64,000 bases of DNA, from the NCBI GenBank assembly GCA_003712055.1, contig RHLJ01000001.1, positions 682,001 through 746,000 on the forward strand. Reading direction: 5' to 3'. Positions 46,534 through 55,059 of this stretch are shown here, piece after piece. The notes under the pieces were generated by a model. It did no database searches. It was not told where the DNA came from and worked only from the letters and a program-made list of their open reading frames with translations. Each line of letters starts with the position of its first letter. Within the stretch, counting starts at the first letter, position 1. The stretch comes from Balneola sp. Its GTDB lineage: Bacteria > Bacteroidota > Rhodothermia > Balneolales > Balneolaceae. A program made the translations under genes and the position numbers.

Positions 46534-47001
46534 ATGAATATGGCTAGTTTTAATGAGAAAATTGATTCAACTTTTTTGGAATTACTAAAAGATTATAATT
46601 TCAAATATGCTCAGTCTAAAACTAAACCTGAAAATGGAGCTCTTGATATTCTCTATGATGATAAGCTTTCTATAAAAGTATATGACAAGTGCGGACATGG
46701 CTCAGGAATAACTATCAACTTGGCGGAGAATTATGATGAATCTATGTATAAAAATGACCTCTGTAATATCAATTGGGCTTTTCGATATTTCCAAATTGAA
46801 CAAGCACCTATTTTTTTCGGAAGGGGTGAAACAGTTTATCAAAAAAACCTTCCAATAGTGACTGATAACATCAAACTCATTTTACCTCATTTAAGCAGAC
46901 TAACCTTATCGGAATGGGGTGACTTGAAAGATTGGATAGAAAATGCATCAGAAGAAATACGAAAAAAGTACAGATCGAACCCTAGTAAATACTTTACCTA
47001 A
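46534..47001 (+). CDS. Unrecognised small protein, first of an accessory trio
   Basis: This is a 155-aa soluble protein with no signal peptide or membrane segment. It shows an alpha/beta pattern with a likely surface loop YDKCGHGSGITINLAE and a hydrophobic strand INWAFRYFQIEQAPIFFG, and ends in a charged helix (LKDWIENASEEIRKKYRS). I do not recognise a family. The size and style recall immunity or adaptor proteins of polymorphic toxin loci, but no toxin lies beside it, so I do not claim that. It is AT-rich relative to uvrC, followed 23 bp later by another small gene on the same strand. ATG at 46534; a second ATG two codons later would also serve. Confidence 0.6.
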   Translation: MNMASFNEKIDSTFLELLKDYNFKYAQSKTKPENGALDILYDDKLSIKVYDKCGHGSGITINLAENYDESMYKNDLCNINWAFRYFQIEQAPIFFGRGETVYQKNLPIVTDNIKLILPHLSRLTLSEWGDLKDWIENASEEIRKKYRSNPSKYFT

Positions 47002-47024
47002 CAGGTGTCATAATATATTAGATA

Positions 47025-47435
47025 ATGACTGAAGAGCACAGAATAATATTGATAGCAATTGAAAAAGAACTAAATCGAAATCCTGAGCTTCGATTTGGGC
47101 AAGCATTATTCAATCTGAGCATTAACGAATCTATAAATCCTGAAAACCTATCCAAGGCTGATTATAGAATGAGAGACATCCATGGAGATAAGGACTCGGA
47201 AATCATTACTCGAATTAGAAGACGGCAAGAATGGAGAGAACTTCAACAAAAAATCATGCGAGCACTTGAAAGACCAGAATTGAATGGAATTGTTGGTATG
47301 ACAGTAAATGAACGGCTTTATGTTTCAGGGCTAATGGATGATTTCGACAAATACAAAAAGTCGAATCAGCAATTTGCCCGATTTATTCTAGAAAGACTGA
47401 AAGTTGATCCAAGCTCTATTGAGAAAATTTTGTAA
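47025..47435 (+). CDS. Small two-part helical protein of unknown function
   Basis: This is a 136-aa protein. The first half (EHRIILIAIEKELNRNPELRFGQALFNLSI to DKDSEIITRIRRRQ) is helical. The second half (ERPELNGIVGMTVNERLYVSGLMDDFDKYKKSNQQ to VDPSSIEKIL) resembles short stand-alone bacterial proteins carrying 'MTVNERLxxSGLxDxFDxA'. It reads as two small domains fused, each seen alone elsewhere by my recollection; that would need a profile search. Its stop TAA overlaps the next start as TAATG, so the next protein is translated with it. No catalytic motif is evident. Confidence 0.6.
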   Translation: MTEEHRIILIAIEKELNRNPELRFGQALFNLSINESINPENLSKADYRMRDIHGDKDSEIITRIRRRQEWRELQQKIMRALERPELNGIVGMTVNERLYVSGLMDDFDKYKKSNQQFARFILERLKVDPSSIEKIL

Positions 47436-48127
47436 TGAAAACAAAGATTGGAATAGGAATTATAATTGCATCCTTCTTGATCTCCATAAACCCGTATCTA
47501 CTCATTTTCGGAATTCCTTTATATATAATTGGCATTGTTATACTTCTTTTTTCCAACAGTAAGTTAAAGACAAAATTGATATGGATCTTTGCACCAATGA
47601 TACTTTGGTATCCATTCACCCATTTGTTTTTCTATTTACTGGGAATAATTGGAACAGCAACTGCCCAGAAACTTGATTTAATATTTCCAGAGAACTTTGA
47701 AGGAAAAGTGATCGTAGTTTCAAATATGCCTTGTGGACAGGAAATCGATATCATTGATAATCGAGAACAATTACTAATTCCAGAAAACGGAGTTTTACTT
47801 TACAAAGGAAATCTCAAAAGCGGATATATTAACAATCGTTATTTCAAAATTGCCAATGACAGAAATAAAAGTGAAATCCCATTTCTAGCCAATCATATGT
47901 TTTGGGAAGATTCAAATAATAAGCCTAACGAGAGTATTGTCGGAATTTGGTTGGGGGGAGGAGGAACAAAATACAATCCGAATCCAAATGCCGGAATTAA
48001 TTATTCATTCAGGGAATATTTGATTAGTTCAAAAGATAGTTTAAAAAAATGGGGTGAATTTAAATACTCGAGAGAACTAGAAAGATTAACTGATACCCTT
48101 GTAGCAAAATGTAAAAATGAAAACTAG
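47435..48127 (+). CDS. Membrane protein of unknown function (possible DUF6843-like)
   Basis: This is a 230-aa protein. Two or three membrane helices fill residues about 5-80 (IGIIIASFLISINPYLLIFG, PLYIIGIVILLF, MILWYPFTHLFFYLLGIIG). The rest, about 85-230, is a beta-rich soluble domain: LIFPENFEGKVIVVSNMPCGQEI, LLIPENGVLLYKGNLKSGYI, ESIVGIWLGGGGTKYNPNP. The 'FPENFEGKVIVV...PCGQ' start recalls DUF6843, but I recall this only loosely. It is coupled by TAATG to the preceding gene, so the two probably work together. The soluble part should be outside the cytoplasm. Confidence 0.6.
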   Translation: MKTKIGIGIIIASFLISINPYLLIFGIPLYIIGIVILLFSNSKLKTKLIWIFAPMILWYPFTHLFFYLLGIIGTATAQKLDLIFPENFEGKVIVVSNMPCGQEIDIIDNREQLLIPENGVLLYKGNLKSGYINNRYFKIANDRNKSEIPFLANHMFWEDSNNKPNESIVGIWLGGGGTKYNPNPNAGINYSFREYLISSKDSLKKWGEFKYSRELERLTDTLVAKCKNEN

Positions 48128-48163
48128 CCGAATCGCTGAATATGATTTACTAAATCGAATCAC

Positions 48164-49090
48164 GTGAAAAAACTATCACCAGAGTCTTTTCAAAGAGCTA
48201 AATCTTTCATCTTTAGCAAAGGCCGAATTCTTGACCAGCGGTTATTTGAATTCCATTTCGAGCATGGAAACAAGGACTCTGTTATTGAGGCTTTAGAAAA
48301 ATTCCAAAATGAAGATGGAGGATTTGGAAATGCACTTGAACCCGATTTACGATCACCGCTATCTACTGTCTATACTACTTCTCAAGGCCTATTCCTTTTA
48401 CGAAAAATTGGAGCCTCTTCAAAAGAAGCAATTGTTGCTAAAGCAATAGAATACCTGCTCAACTCCTACATTAAAGAGAGATCGATTTGGCCAATCATTC
48501 CTAGTGAAGCACTTAATTCCCCTCATGCCGGGCATTGGGATGAAATCATTGAAAAGGAGTTTGATAGCTTTTTCATCAACATGCGCGCCGGACTAGCTGG
48601 ACATTTTTGGCACTATTCTGAACTTATACCAGATGGATTCGCTGAAAAGATTACTAAGAATGTCATGACTACTCTGCTTACTACACCGGATGAAAAACTC
48701 GGTTGGATATTTGATCTATGGAGTTATTTAGGGTTGATGGGTACAAAGAACCTCCCCGAAAACCACCGAAATGAAATCCTGAATAAACTGAGAAAAGTAA
48801 TACCAGGTAAAGTTGAAAAGAATCCTGAGAAATGGACAATGATGAGTGTTTCCCCTTTAAATATGGCACCAACACCAGATTCACCTATAGTCTCGGTTAT
48901 TGATCCTGAATTAATTCAACAAAATCTGGATTATGATATTGACCAACAGCTGGAGGATGGAATCTGGGCTCTTGATTGGTCATGGGAGCAGGATGATCCA
49001 GAAGCCTGGAAAGTTGCAGAGAAAGAATGGAAAGCTCATCTTGCCATCGGAAAACTGCAAACACTACAAGCCTATGAGCGGATTGTATGA
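48164..49090 (+). CDS. Terpenoid-cyclase-fold (prenyltransferase/squalene-oxidase repeat) protein
   Basis: This is a 308-aa protein starting at GTG 48164. The repeat ALEKFQNEDGGFGNALEPDLRSPLSTVYTTSQGLFLL is the QNEDGGFG-type motif of the alpha/alpha-toroid fold, and more helix pairs follow (KAIEYLLNSYIKERSIWPIIP, LGLMGTKNLPENHRNEIL, LEDGIWALDWSWEQDDPEAW). It has no signal peptide and no DXDD cyclase motif, so a true terpene cyclase is unlikely. Many such soluble proteins are unassigned. It follows the membrane protein gene by 36 bp and is followed by a long hairpin. Confidence 0.7.
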   Translation: MKKLSPESFQRAKSFIFSKGRILDQRLFEFHFEHGNKDSVIEALEKFQNEDGGFGNALEPDLRSPLSTVYTTSQGLFLLRKIGASSKEAIVAKAIEYLLNSYIKERSIWPIIPSEALNSPHAGHWDEIIEKEFDSFFINMRAGLAGHFWHYSELIPDGFAEKITKNVMTTLLTTPDEKLGWIFDLWSYLGLMGTKNLPENHRNEILNKLRKVIPGKVEKNPEKWTMMSVSPLNMAPTPDSPIVSVIDPELIQQNLDYDIDQQLEDGIWALDWSWEQDDPEAWKVAEKEWKAHLAIGKLQTLQAYERIV

Positions 49091-49109
49091 ATGCAATAAA
49101 TTATTACAC

Positions 49110-49154
49110 AATGGTTATTTGTTAATGGTTGTTTACCAATAACAAATAACCATT
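49110..49154. repeat. 20-bp stem hairpin after the terpenoid-cyclase-fold gene
   Basis: 49110-49129 pairs with 49135-49154 at 19 of 20 positions around a 5-base loop TGTTT. The arms are built of TTATTTGTTAATGGT-like units that recur in reverse just after it (AACCATTAACGAATAAC). It starts 20 bp after the stop at 49090 and has no T-run, so it is not a normal terminator. It may be a small AT-rich repeat element. Confidence 0.6.
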
Positions 49155-49239
49155 AACGAATAACAAAAACGCTGAGGTACTCTAAGTGAACAGAAAATGT
49201 GAACTATGTTTGATAATTTAATGTCATTTATACAATACC

Positions 49240-49701
49240 ATGAATGCTGAATCCTTCGAACACATATTAAGAACCCAGATCCCAATCGCCTGGATTGCCG
49301 GGGTACGTTTTGAAAGTTATGATGGTGAAACTTTTAAAGTTTTTTTGGAGCATGACTTCCTAAATCAAAATCCATTTGGGAGTATATTTTGGGCCGTAGA
49401 AGGCATGGCCGCAGAGTTTGCAGGTGGAGTTATGCTATTGGATAAGATTGAAGCTACAGGGAAGAATATCTCTATGCTGGTAATTAATAACGAAGCCGTA
49501 TTTAATAAAAAAGCGAAAGGGAAAATCATATTTACTTGTAACGAAGGGAAAAAGATTGAAGATGAGGTTCAAAAAACTATCGAATCTGGTACTCCTTCTG
49601 TATTTGAACTAACCAGCACGGGCACCGATGAATCTGGAGATGTGGTAGCTGAGTTTATATTCAACTGGAGTATTAAGGTGAGAGAACAATCTATAACTTA
49701 G
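49240..49701 (+). CDS. DUF4442 hot-dog-fold protein
   Basis: This is a 153-aa cytoplasmic protein with the thioesterase-like hot-dog fold of DUF4442. It shows FKVFLEHDFLNQNPFGSIFWAVEGMAAEFAGGVMLL (the central helix carrying GSIFWA and AEFAGG) and then strands KNISMLVINNEAVFNKKAKGKIIFTCNEG. The family is related to acyl-CoA thioesterases, but the usual catalytic acid is not clear here and the substrate is unknown. It stands alone between a hairpin and the REP-like pair. The ATG at 49240 fits the normal family start. Confidence 0.78.
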   Translation: MNAESFEHILRTQIPIAWIAGVRFESYDGETFKVFLEHDFLNQNPFGSIFWAVEGMAAEFAGGVMLLDKIEATGKNISMLVINNEAVFNKKAKGKIIFTCNEGKKIEDEVQKTIESGTPSVFELTSTGTDESGDVVAEFIFNWSIKVREQSIT

Positions 49702-50038
49702 TACTGGATACTCCTTTAGAAAGAAGAATCGCCTGAGATTAGTGATTCCTGGATAACGGAAAATAGAACCCCCCTTCATTTGCAAGCGTAGCGAAGCAAT
49801 CTCAAAATGATTGCTCATAGGCTTACGATTGCTTCATTGCGAGCTCCTCACAAATGAAGAGCTTTAACATAATAGCTACCTGATAAACATTCAGTAGATA
49901 TAACTCTTATTACAGTTTCAATATGAACTCATTTTGATTAATCTTAAGCCAGGTTTTTAAGAGCTGTTACTTAACATTATGAAGCAAAAGGATTAGTGAT
50001 CGATAAGTATAGAAATATTAATTTATAGTTGATGTTGG
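49702..50038. other. Intergenic region of 337 bp
   Basis: It holds the inverted pair of REP-like elements at 49774-49859 and is otherwise AT-rich. No ORF with plausible start and codon use was seen on either strand. The last 100 bp should hold the promoter of the DUF2339 gene, but no clear -33/-7 pair was found. Confidence 0.6.
49774..49859. repeat. Inverted pair of REP-like elements (CTTCATTTG...GCAATC type)
   Basis: The plus strand reads CTTCATTTGCAAGCGTAGCG and then AAGCAATCTC (49774-49803). The minus strand from 49859 reads CTTCATTTGTGAGGAGCTCG and then CAATGAAGCAATCG (to 49826). Both share CTTCATTTG at the head and GAAGCAATC near the tail. They resemble the widespread 'GTCATTGCGAGCGTAGCGAAGCAATC' element of Bacteroidota and relatives. 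They lie in the 337-bp gap between the DUF4442 and DUF2339 genes. Confidence 0.65.
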
Positions 50039-52435
50039 ATGAGCGAGAAAAATGACAGACTGGATCAACTTCAAAAAAAGCTTGAAGGTTTTCTTAACAG
50101 ACAAGATGAAATGCGGAAAGAAGTACTTCTGCTCAGATCTGAAATAAGAGCTCTCAAACTAAAAGAGAAATTCAATACAGGAAAAACTGAGCTCCCTTCA
50201 CCCGAAGCCGAAACTGTATCTATAGATCAAGAGAACATAAGTGAACAGGAATTAACGGAAATACCAAGCTATTCGACGGAATCAGCAGGACTAGAATCTA
50301 TGGAAAGAGAAGCTGAATCTATGATTCCCTCTAAGAATCAATTCATAGATTCATTGGAAAAACCATCGGTAAACAGGTTATCTATTGAAAGACTGATTGG
50401 TGAAAATATCATCAATAAGATTGGGATTATTATAACAGTAATTGGCGTAGGTATCGGAACGAATTACGTGATTGAAAATGATCTCATTAGCCCCATTGCA
50501 CGTATCATTCTGGGATATATATTTAGCTTTGGTTTATTAGGGGTTGCTTACCGGCTAAAGAATAAATATCTAAATTATAGCGCGGTACTAACGGGGGGTG
50601 CAATGGCATCCATTTACCTTATCACCTTTACTGCGTACAGTTTTTATGCCCTAATACCTGAACTTTTGACCTTTATTTTGCTGGTTATTATTACGGCAAT
50701 AACTGTAGGAATAGCTCTTGGTTACAACAGAGAATGGATTTCAGTACTTGGATTAGTGGGAGGCTATGCTGTTCCATTCTTATTAGGAGATGAAACCGGA
50801 AGTACCCTTGTGTTATTCAGCTATGTCTTACTTATTAATCTTGGGGTTCTTTTGGTGGCTTTACAAAGGTATTGGCGGTTATTGTACTACTCAGCCTTCC
50901 TATTTACCTGGTCGATCTTTTTGTTTTGGTTCAACAATGGTTTTTCAGCAGAGACGGATATTACCTTAAGCCTAATATTTTCAGGGTTATACTTTCTGAT
51001 TTTCTACCTATCAAATGTAGCCTATAAGATTCGTAGTAAGGAAGATTTTTCTTCTGTTGATATATCCAGCCTCCTTCTTAATAGTTTCCTTTTCTTCGGT
51101 GTTGGCTATGTAACATTGGATTCAAATCTCGAACATTTTCAGGGTTTATTTGCGGTAAGTCTAGCCTTAATACATTTCGTTGCCGGGCAAATTGTCAAGA
51201 GATTTGATCTTCCATCTGCTTCTTTGTTGAGTTTTATTAACGGACTTGTACTTGTATTTCTCACACTTGCCGTTCCAATCCAGCTTTCGGATGAATGGGT
51301 AACCATGGCGTGGAGCCTGGAGGCTTTGTTGTTAATTTGGTTAGGAAGAGTTAAGGGAATGAAGGTGTATGAAGCATTAGCATACCCTGTGATTTTTCTA
51401 AGTACAGGTTCCCTTATGTGGTACTGGATTGAGTTTCAGTTAATCGATTCCCCTCCTACAAGTACGCTTCCTTTTTTTAACTCTCTTTTTATCACCTTCC
51501 TAATTTTCTGGGCTGCTTTTATTGGTATACAAATTATCATTAATCAGAACCGTGAAAATACAGTGCTGGAATCCGGCAGATTATGGACTTCATTAATAGG
51601 TATCTGTATTCCGGTTATACTAATTGGTACTCTTTATCTGGACTTACGATTTGAAATATCCAGGATATTTACTTTTTGGGAGTCAAAAGTAGCACTTCAA
51701 AATGTAGGTTCAGAGTTTACAAGCAGTACGTACAACCCTTCCCATTCCTACTTCAGATCCTTATGGCTATTAAATTTCAACTTCGCCTTTCTAGCAATCG
51801 GTAATTGGGTAAATAATCGTTGGTTTAATAATAAAAGGGCTGAAAGAGTAACTCTCTTTTTCCTAGGATTATGCTTGATATTATTCTTCTTTGCCTTCTT
51901 TGACGAAGTGAAGTCACTTCGTCGATTATATATTTACAGCGGAGCACAAGATGCAGGAGGATTTGAACAGGGGATTGTAAATATCCTAAACCGATATGTG
52001 TTAATAGCTTTTGGAGCCTGGGGAGTTTTAAACCTTAAGGAACTGGTGCAAAAGCAGTTTAAGAAAACCACCTCCACCCTCTTTCTGGATCTCTTTATAA
52101 GTTTCACCATAATTTTTCTATTGAGTTCAGAGTTAATCCAGTGGTTAGACCTTTCCGGCTTTGAAAATTCTTACAAACTAGGGCTTAGCATCTTATGGGG
52201 TATTTCTTCAATGGGTCTAATTTTCTACGGCATCATCCATAAAAAAGAACACTTGAGAATATTTGCAATGGCGGTTTTTTCAATAACGTTAATCAAATTG
52301 TTCTTTTACGATATCAGCCATCTATCTACCATTTCAAAGACCATCGTATTTATAGCACTGGGAGTTTTATTATTGGTTATTTCTTACATGTATAATAGAT
52401 TTAAAGATCATATCTCAAATGGTTTCCAAGAATAG
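50039..52435 (+). CDS. DUF2339 polytopic membrane protein
   Basis: This is a 798-aa protein. Residues about 1-45 form a coiled coil (DRLDQLQKKLEGFLNRQDEM to RSEIRALKLKEK), and about 45-115 is an acidic, Ser/Glu-rich linker. Over 20 membrane helices follow, starting with the family opening IGENIINKIGIIITVIGVG and the next-helix motif YSAVLTGGAMASIYLITFTA. The role of DUF2339 is unknown. The helix count and layout suggest a transport or envelope-building role, which is only a guess. It is not clearly in an operon: the flanking genes are spaced by more than 100 bp. ATG at 50039. Confidence 0.85.
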   Translation: MSEKNDRLDQLQKKLEGFLNRQDEMRKEVLLLRSEIRALKLKEKFNTGKTELPSPEAETVSIDQENISEQELTEIPSYSTESAGLESMEREAESMIPSKNQFIDSLEKPSVNRLSIERLIGENIINKIGIIITVIGVGIGTNYVIENDLISPIARIILGYIFSFGLLGVAYRLKNKYLNYSAVLTGGAMASIYLITFTAYSFYALIPELLTFILLVIITAITVGIALGYNREWISVLGLVGGYAVPFLLGDETGSTLVLFSYVLLINLGVLLVALQRYWRLLYYSAFLFTWSIFLFWFNNGFSAETDITLSLIFSGLYFLIFYLSNVAYKIRSKEDFSSVDISSLLLNSFLFFGVGYVTLDSNLEHFQGLFAVSLALIHFVAGQIVKRFDLPSASLLSFINGLVLVFLTLAVPIQLSDEWVTMAWSLEALLLIWLGRVKGMKVYEALAYPVIFLSTGSLMWYWIEFQLIDSPPTSTLPFFNSLFITFLIFWAAFIGIQIIINQNRENTVLESGRLWTSLIGICIPVILIGTLYLDLRFEISRIFTFWESKVALQNVGSEFTSSTYNPSHSYFRSLWLLNFNFAFLAIGNWVNNRWFNNKRAERVTLFFLGLCLILFFFAFFDEVKSLRRLYIYSGAQDAGGFEQGIVNILNRYVLIAFGAWGVLNLKELVQKQFKKTTSTLFLDLFISFTIIFLLSSELIQWLDLSGFENSYKLGLSILWGISSMGLIFYGIIHKKEHLRIFAMAVFSITLIKLFFYDISHLSTISKTIVFIALGVLLLVISYMYNRFKDHISNGFQE

Positions 52436-52585
52436 ATTCCAAAGATCTATTAGATCAGAAAATCAAACACCAATTGAGTCCCCCCTTCCATTGGGTCTTT
52501 TAAAGACAACAAAAAAATTCTGCTGTAACTGGAACCTTTTCGAAAATTGAAGTTTAGATGGTCTTATGAATTAGAAATTAAATTT

Positions 52586-53287
52586 ATGAAGCAAGGTTTT
52601 TTAAAAAACTCATTCTTGATAGTGTCTATTATACTTTCTCTTTTTGTTCTATTCTCGAGTAATTTTTTTTATTTACAGTATTCAATAATAGTTGGGCCAT
52701 TCATTGATATTCTTCTCTTATCATTTGTTGGTACTCTTTCTTTTGTTCTTGCAATAATAATCTTGCTAGTAACAAGATTTAGAGATTTGAAATCCTATAT
52801 CCCAATAACCATTCTAACTTGTTCGCTCATAATTCCTACAGTACCAGTTGGACATCACATCCATTTCTTTCTTAATAAAAATGATCTAGGGGAGATTATT
52901 AGTCTTGGTAGAGAAAGTAATATCTATCATTTAAGTGATTTAAGAAGATACATCAAGAACGTTAATGAATATCAAGTTTCTAATTCTATTAAACTCAGCA
53001 ATATTAATGAAATAGAATTCTATTTTGGCTCTTATATTCGTGAATCTGGACTAAACATTGCTTCAATTAATGAATTGAGACAATTACTTATTTCCACAGA
53101 TATTATTTCCTTTCAAACGAAAGACGATATCAACATTTTTATAGTTGATGGATTTATTGACAACGAGTATGGTTATATAAAAACTCAACAGCCTTTAAAT
53201 GAAGGAAATCCAGTTCCAATTTTGGGGTTCGTAATTATAAACCTAATTGAACTGGATGATGGCTGGTATTTCTTTTATTCTACATAA
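52586..53287 (+). CDS. Unrecognised membrane-anchored protein
   Basis: From the ATG at 52586 the protein is 233 aa. An in-frame TTG at 52547 would add 13 charged residues and is less likely. Three membrane helices fill residues about 5-95 (FLIVSIILSLFVLFSSNFFYL, IDILLLSFVGTLSFVLAIIIL, IPITILTCSLIIPTVPVG). The remaining 130 residues are soluble and beta/alpha (EIEFYFGSYIRESGLNIAS, IISFQTKDDINIFIVDGFI). I recognise no family. It is very AT-rich and codon use looks unlike the neighbouring symporter gene, which suggests acquisition, but no mobile element borders it. Confidence 0.6.
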   Translation: MKQGFLKNSFLIVSIILSLFVLFSSNFFYLQYSIIVGPFIDILLLSFVGTLSFVLAIIILLVTRFRDLKSYIPITILTCSLIIPTVPVGHHIHFFLNKNDLGEIISLGRESNIYHLSDLRRYIKNVNEYQVSNSIKLSNINEIEFYFGSYIRESGLNIASINELRQLLISTDIISFQTKDDINIFIVDGFIDNEYGYIKTQQPLNEGNPVPILGFVIINLIELDDGWYFFYST

Positions 53288-53317
53288 CGAAAATAGAAAT
53301 CTTTTTAGGCCAAATAG

Positions 53318-53563
53318 ATGTCTTTTAAATCTCCTATATCTCTCTCTTTCTCTAAAAAGAGAAAGAAACGAGCCCTTACTTTAGTTACGGTTCTTTTCTT
53401 CCTTCAACTCTGTTTGATCTGGCCAATCTATCCTCTGTTCTCATCCCCTACCCCTCAAATATTGGGCTTCCCATTATCGATCATCTGGGTAATCCTAATT
53501 CTTGTTTGTTCTTTCTCGGCTGTTTTAATCTTTTTTTTAAAAGACACTAACGAGGAGTACTGA
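53318..53563 (+). CDS. Small two-helix membrane protein, partner of the sodium-solute symporter
   Basis: This is an 81-aa protein: a basic N-terminus (FSKKRKKRALTL), membrane helix 1 (LVTVLFFLQLCLIWPIYPLF), a short loop, and membrane helix 2 (SIIWVILILVCSFSAVLIFFL). This is the layout of the small DUF3311/DUF485-like subunits often encoded just ahead of SSS-family permeases such as the pantothenate and acetate carriers. The stop lies only 2 bp before the symporter start, so co-translation is near certain. The exact family is not fixed by the sequence. Confidence 0.72.
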   Translation: MSFKSPISLSFSKKRKKRALTLVTVLFFLQLCLIWPIYPLFSSPTPQILGFPLSIIWVILILVCSFSAVLIFFLKDTNEEY

Positions 53564-53565
53564 TC

Positions 53566-55059
53566 TTGGAAAGCTGGATGATCATTCTCGGAATTTGTGG
53601 GATTTACCTCATCATTACCTTGGTAATGGGCATTATCCCGGGACTTAAAGTCACAAGCAGTACAGATGGCTATGTAGCAGGCGACCGCTCTATGAATGTG
53701 TTCATTCTATACTTCGTGCTTGGAGCTTCAATCTTTTCCTCCTTCGCTTTTTTAGGAGGTCCGGGCTGGGCCTATTCACGGGGAGCTGCTGCATTGTATA
53801 TCATTGCTTATGGAGCAATGGGTATGGTCCCCTTCTATTTCTTCGGGCCTAAAGCCAGAGCTATTGGTGCAAAGCACGGATTTGTTACTCAAGCCGAGCT
53901 ATTAGAAGATCGCTATAACAGTAAGCTTCTTTCGATGATTTTGGCTGTTCTCACCATAGTGGTTTTAATTCCATACCTCACTCTGCAAATGAAAGGAGCA
54001 GGAATCGTGCTCAATACCATTAGTGAAGGAGTTATTCCTATTTGGCTTGGTGCAGGGATCGCTTATTTCGTAGTGCTCATTTATGTGTTCTTCAGTGGTG
54101 TGATGGGAGTTGGATGGACAAATACCTTCCAGGGTATTTTTATGCTGGTGATTGCCTGGTTCCTGGGTATCTATCTCCCCAAGAAAATGTATGGAGGTAT
54201 TGGCCCCATGTTCGAACAGCTTATCAATTCGGAGTTTAAACAAGCATTAACTGCACCAGGTCTTACTTCCGGAGGCGAAGCCTGGGATTGGTGGGGATTT
54301 AGTTCAGCTGTAATTGTATCAGCGATTGGCTTTTCGATGTGGCCTCATTTCTTCATGAAGGCCTTTGCTGCAAAAAGTGACCGAACCATAAAACTCACTG
54401 TAGTTTTGTATCCAACATTTCAGCTTTTCCTGGTCCCTATTTTAATCATTGGTTTCTCTGCCGTCCTGGCTTTCCCTGGTGTAACCCCTGCTGATTCTAT
54501 TCTGCCCCATGTACTACTTCAGATGGATTTACCTGTCGTACTAATTGGGCTGGTTTGTGCGGGAACACTAGCTGCATCCATGAGTTCAGGGGATGCCATT
54601 GTTCATGCTGCCGCCTCGGTTGGAGTTAGAGATGGCCTTTCAAAAATCCCTTCACTGAAAGACTGGGTTTTTAGGGGCACGAATGAGCGAACATTGATTC
54701 GCATATTAGTAGTCATTATCAGCTTGATTGCCTACTACTTTGCCGTGTTCTCTGAAACTGATATTGTCTCTCTCCTTCTGGGAGCCTATGGCGGCATTGC
54801 TCAAATGTTTCCACTTATGTTTGCCATGTTCTATTGGCCAAGAGCTACAGGAAAAGGAGCACTTGCAGGATTGATTAGTGGGATTTTAGTCACGTTATTC
54901 TTCTTGTATAATCCCGAGTTCAAACCTCTCCCCATGCATGAAGGTATTTATGGATTGATTGTAAATCTCATTCTTTTGATTGGGGTAAGTCTTAGAACAA
55001 AGCCTGAAGAAATAGAAAGAATTGCGAGGTACACAAACCTCAAAGAATCAGAATACTAA
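53566..55059 (+). CDS. Sodium:solute symporter (SSS family)
   Basis: This is a 497-aa protein with about 13 membrane helices. The N-terminal SSS stretch is VTSSTDGYVAGDRSMNVFILYFVLGASIFSSFAFLGGPGWAYSRG. The family signature lies near GYVSAxxxx-like FSSAVIVSAIGFSMWPHFFMKAFAAKSDRTIK and later AGTLAASMSSGDAIVHAAASVGVRD. It is a Na-driven carrier for a small organic solute, and the substrate is unknown. The start is TTG at 53566; an ATG at 53578 is the alternative. The stop overlaps the PPK2 stop by 4 bp (CTAA). Confidence 0.88.
   Translation: MESWMIILGICGIYLIITLVMGIIPGLKVTSSTDGYVAGDRSMNVFILYFVLGASIFSSFAFLGGPGWAYSRGAAALYIIAYGAMGMVPFYFFGPKARAIGAKHGFVTQAELLEDRYNSKLLSMILAVLTIVVLIPYLTLQMKGAGIVLNTISEGVIPIWLGAGIAYFVVLIYVFFSGVMGVGWTNTFQGIFMLVIAWFLGIYLPKKMYGGIGPMFEQLINSEFKQALTAPGLTSGGEAWDWWGFSSAVIVSAIGFSMWPHFFMKAFAAKSDRTIKLTVVLYPTFQLFLVPILIIGFSAVLAFPGVTPADSILPHVLLQMDLPVVLIGLVCAGTLAASMSSGDAIVHAAASVGVRDGLSKIPSLKDWVFRGTNERTLIRILVVIISLIAYYFAVFSETDIVSLLLGAYGGIAQMFPLMFAMFYWPRATGKGALAGLISGILVTLFFLYNPEFKPLPMHEGIYGLIVNLILLIGVSLRTKPEEIERIARYTNLKESEY

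Noticed and set aside
48158-48169. TCACGTGAAA, part of a parS-like TGTTTCACGTGAAACA
   Set aside because: Only the core matches, it overlaps the start codon of a gene, and it lies 5 kb from parB with no second copy.
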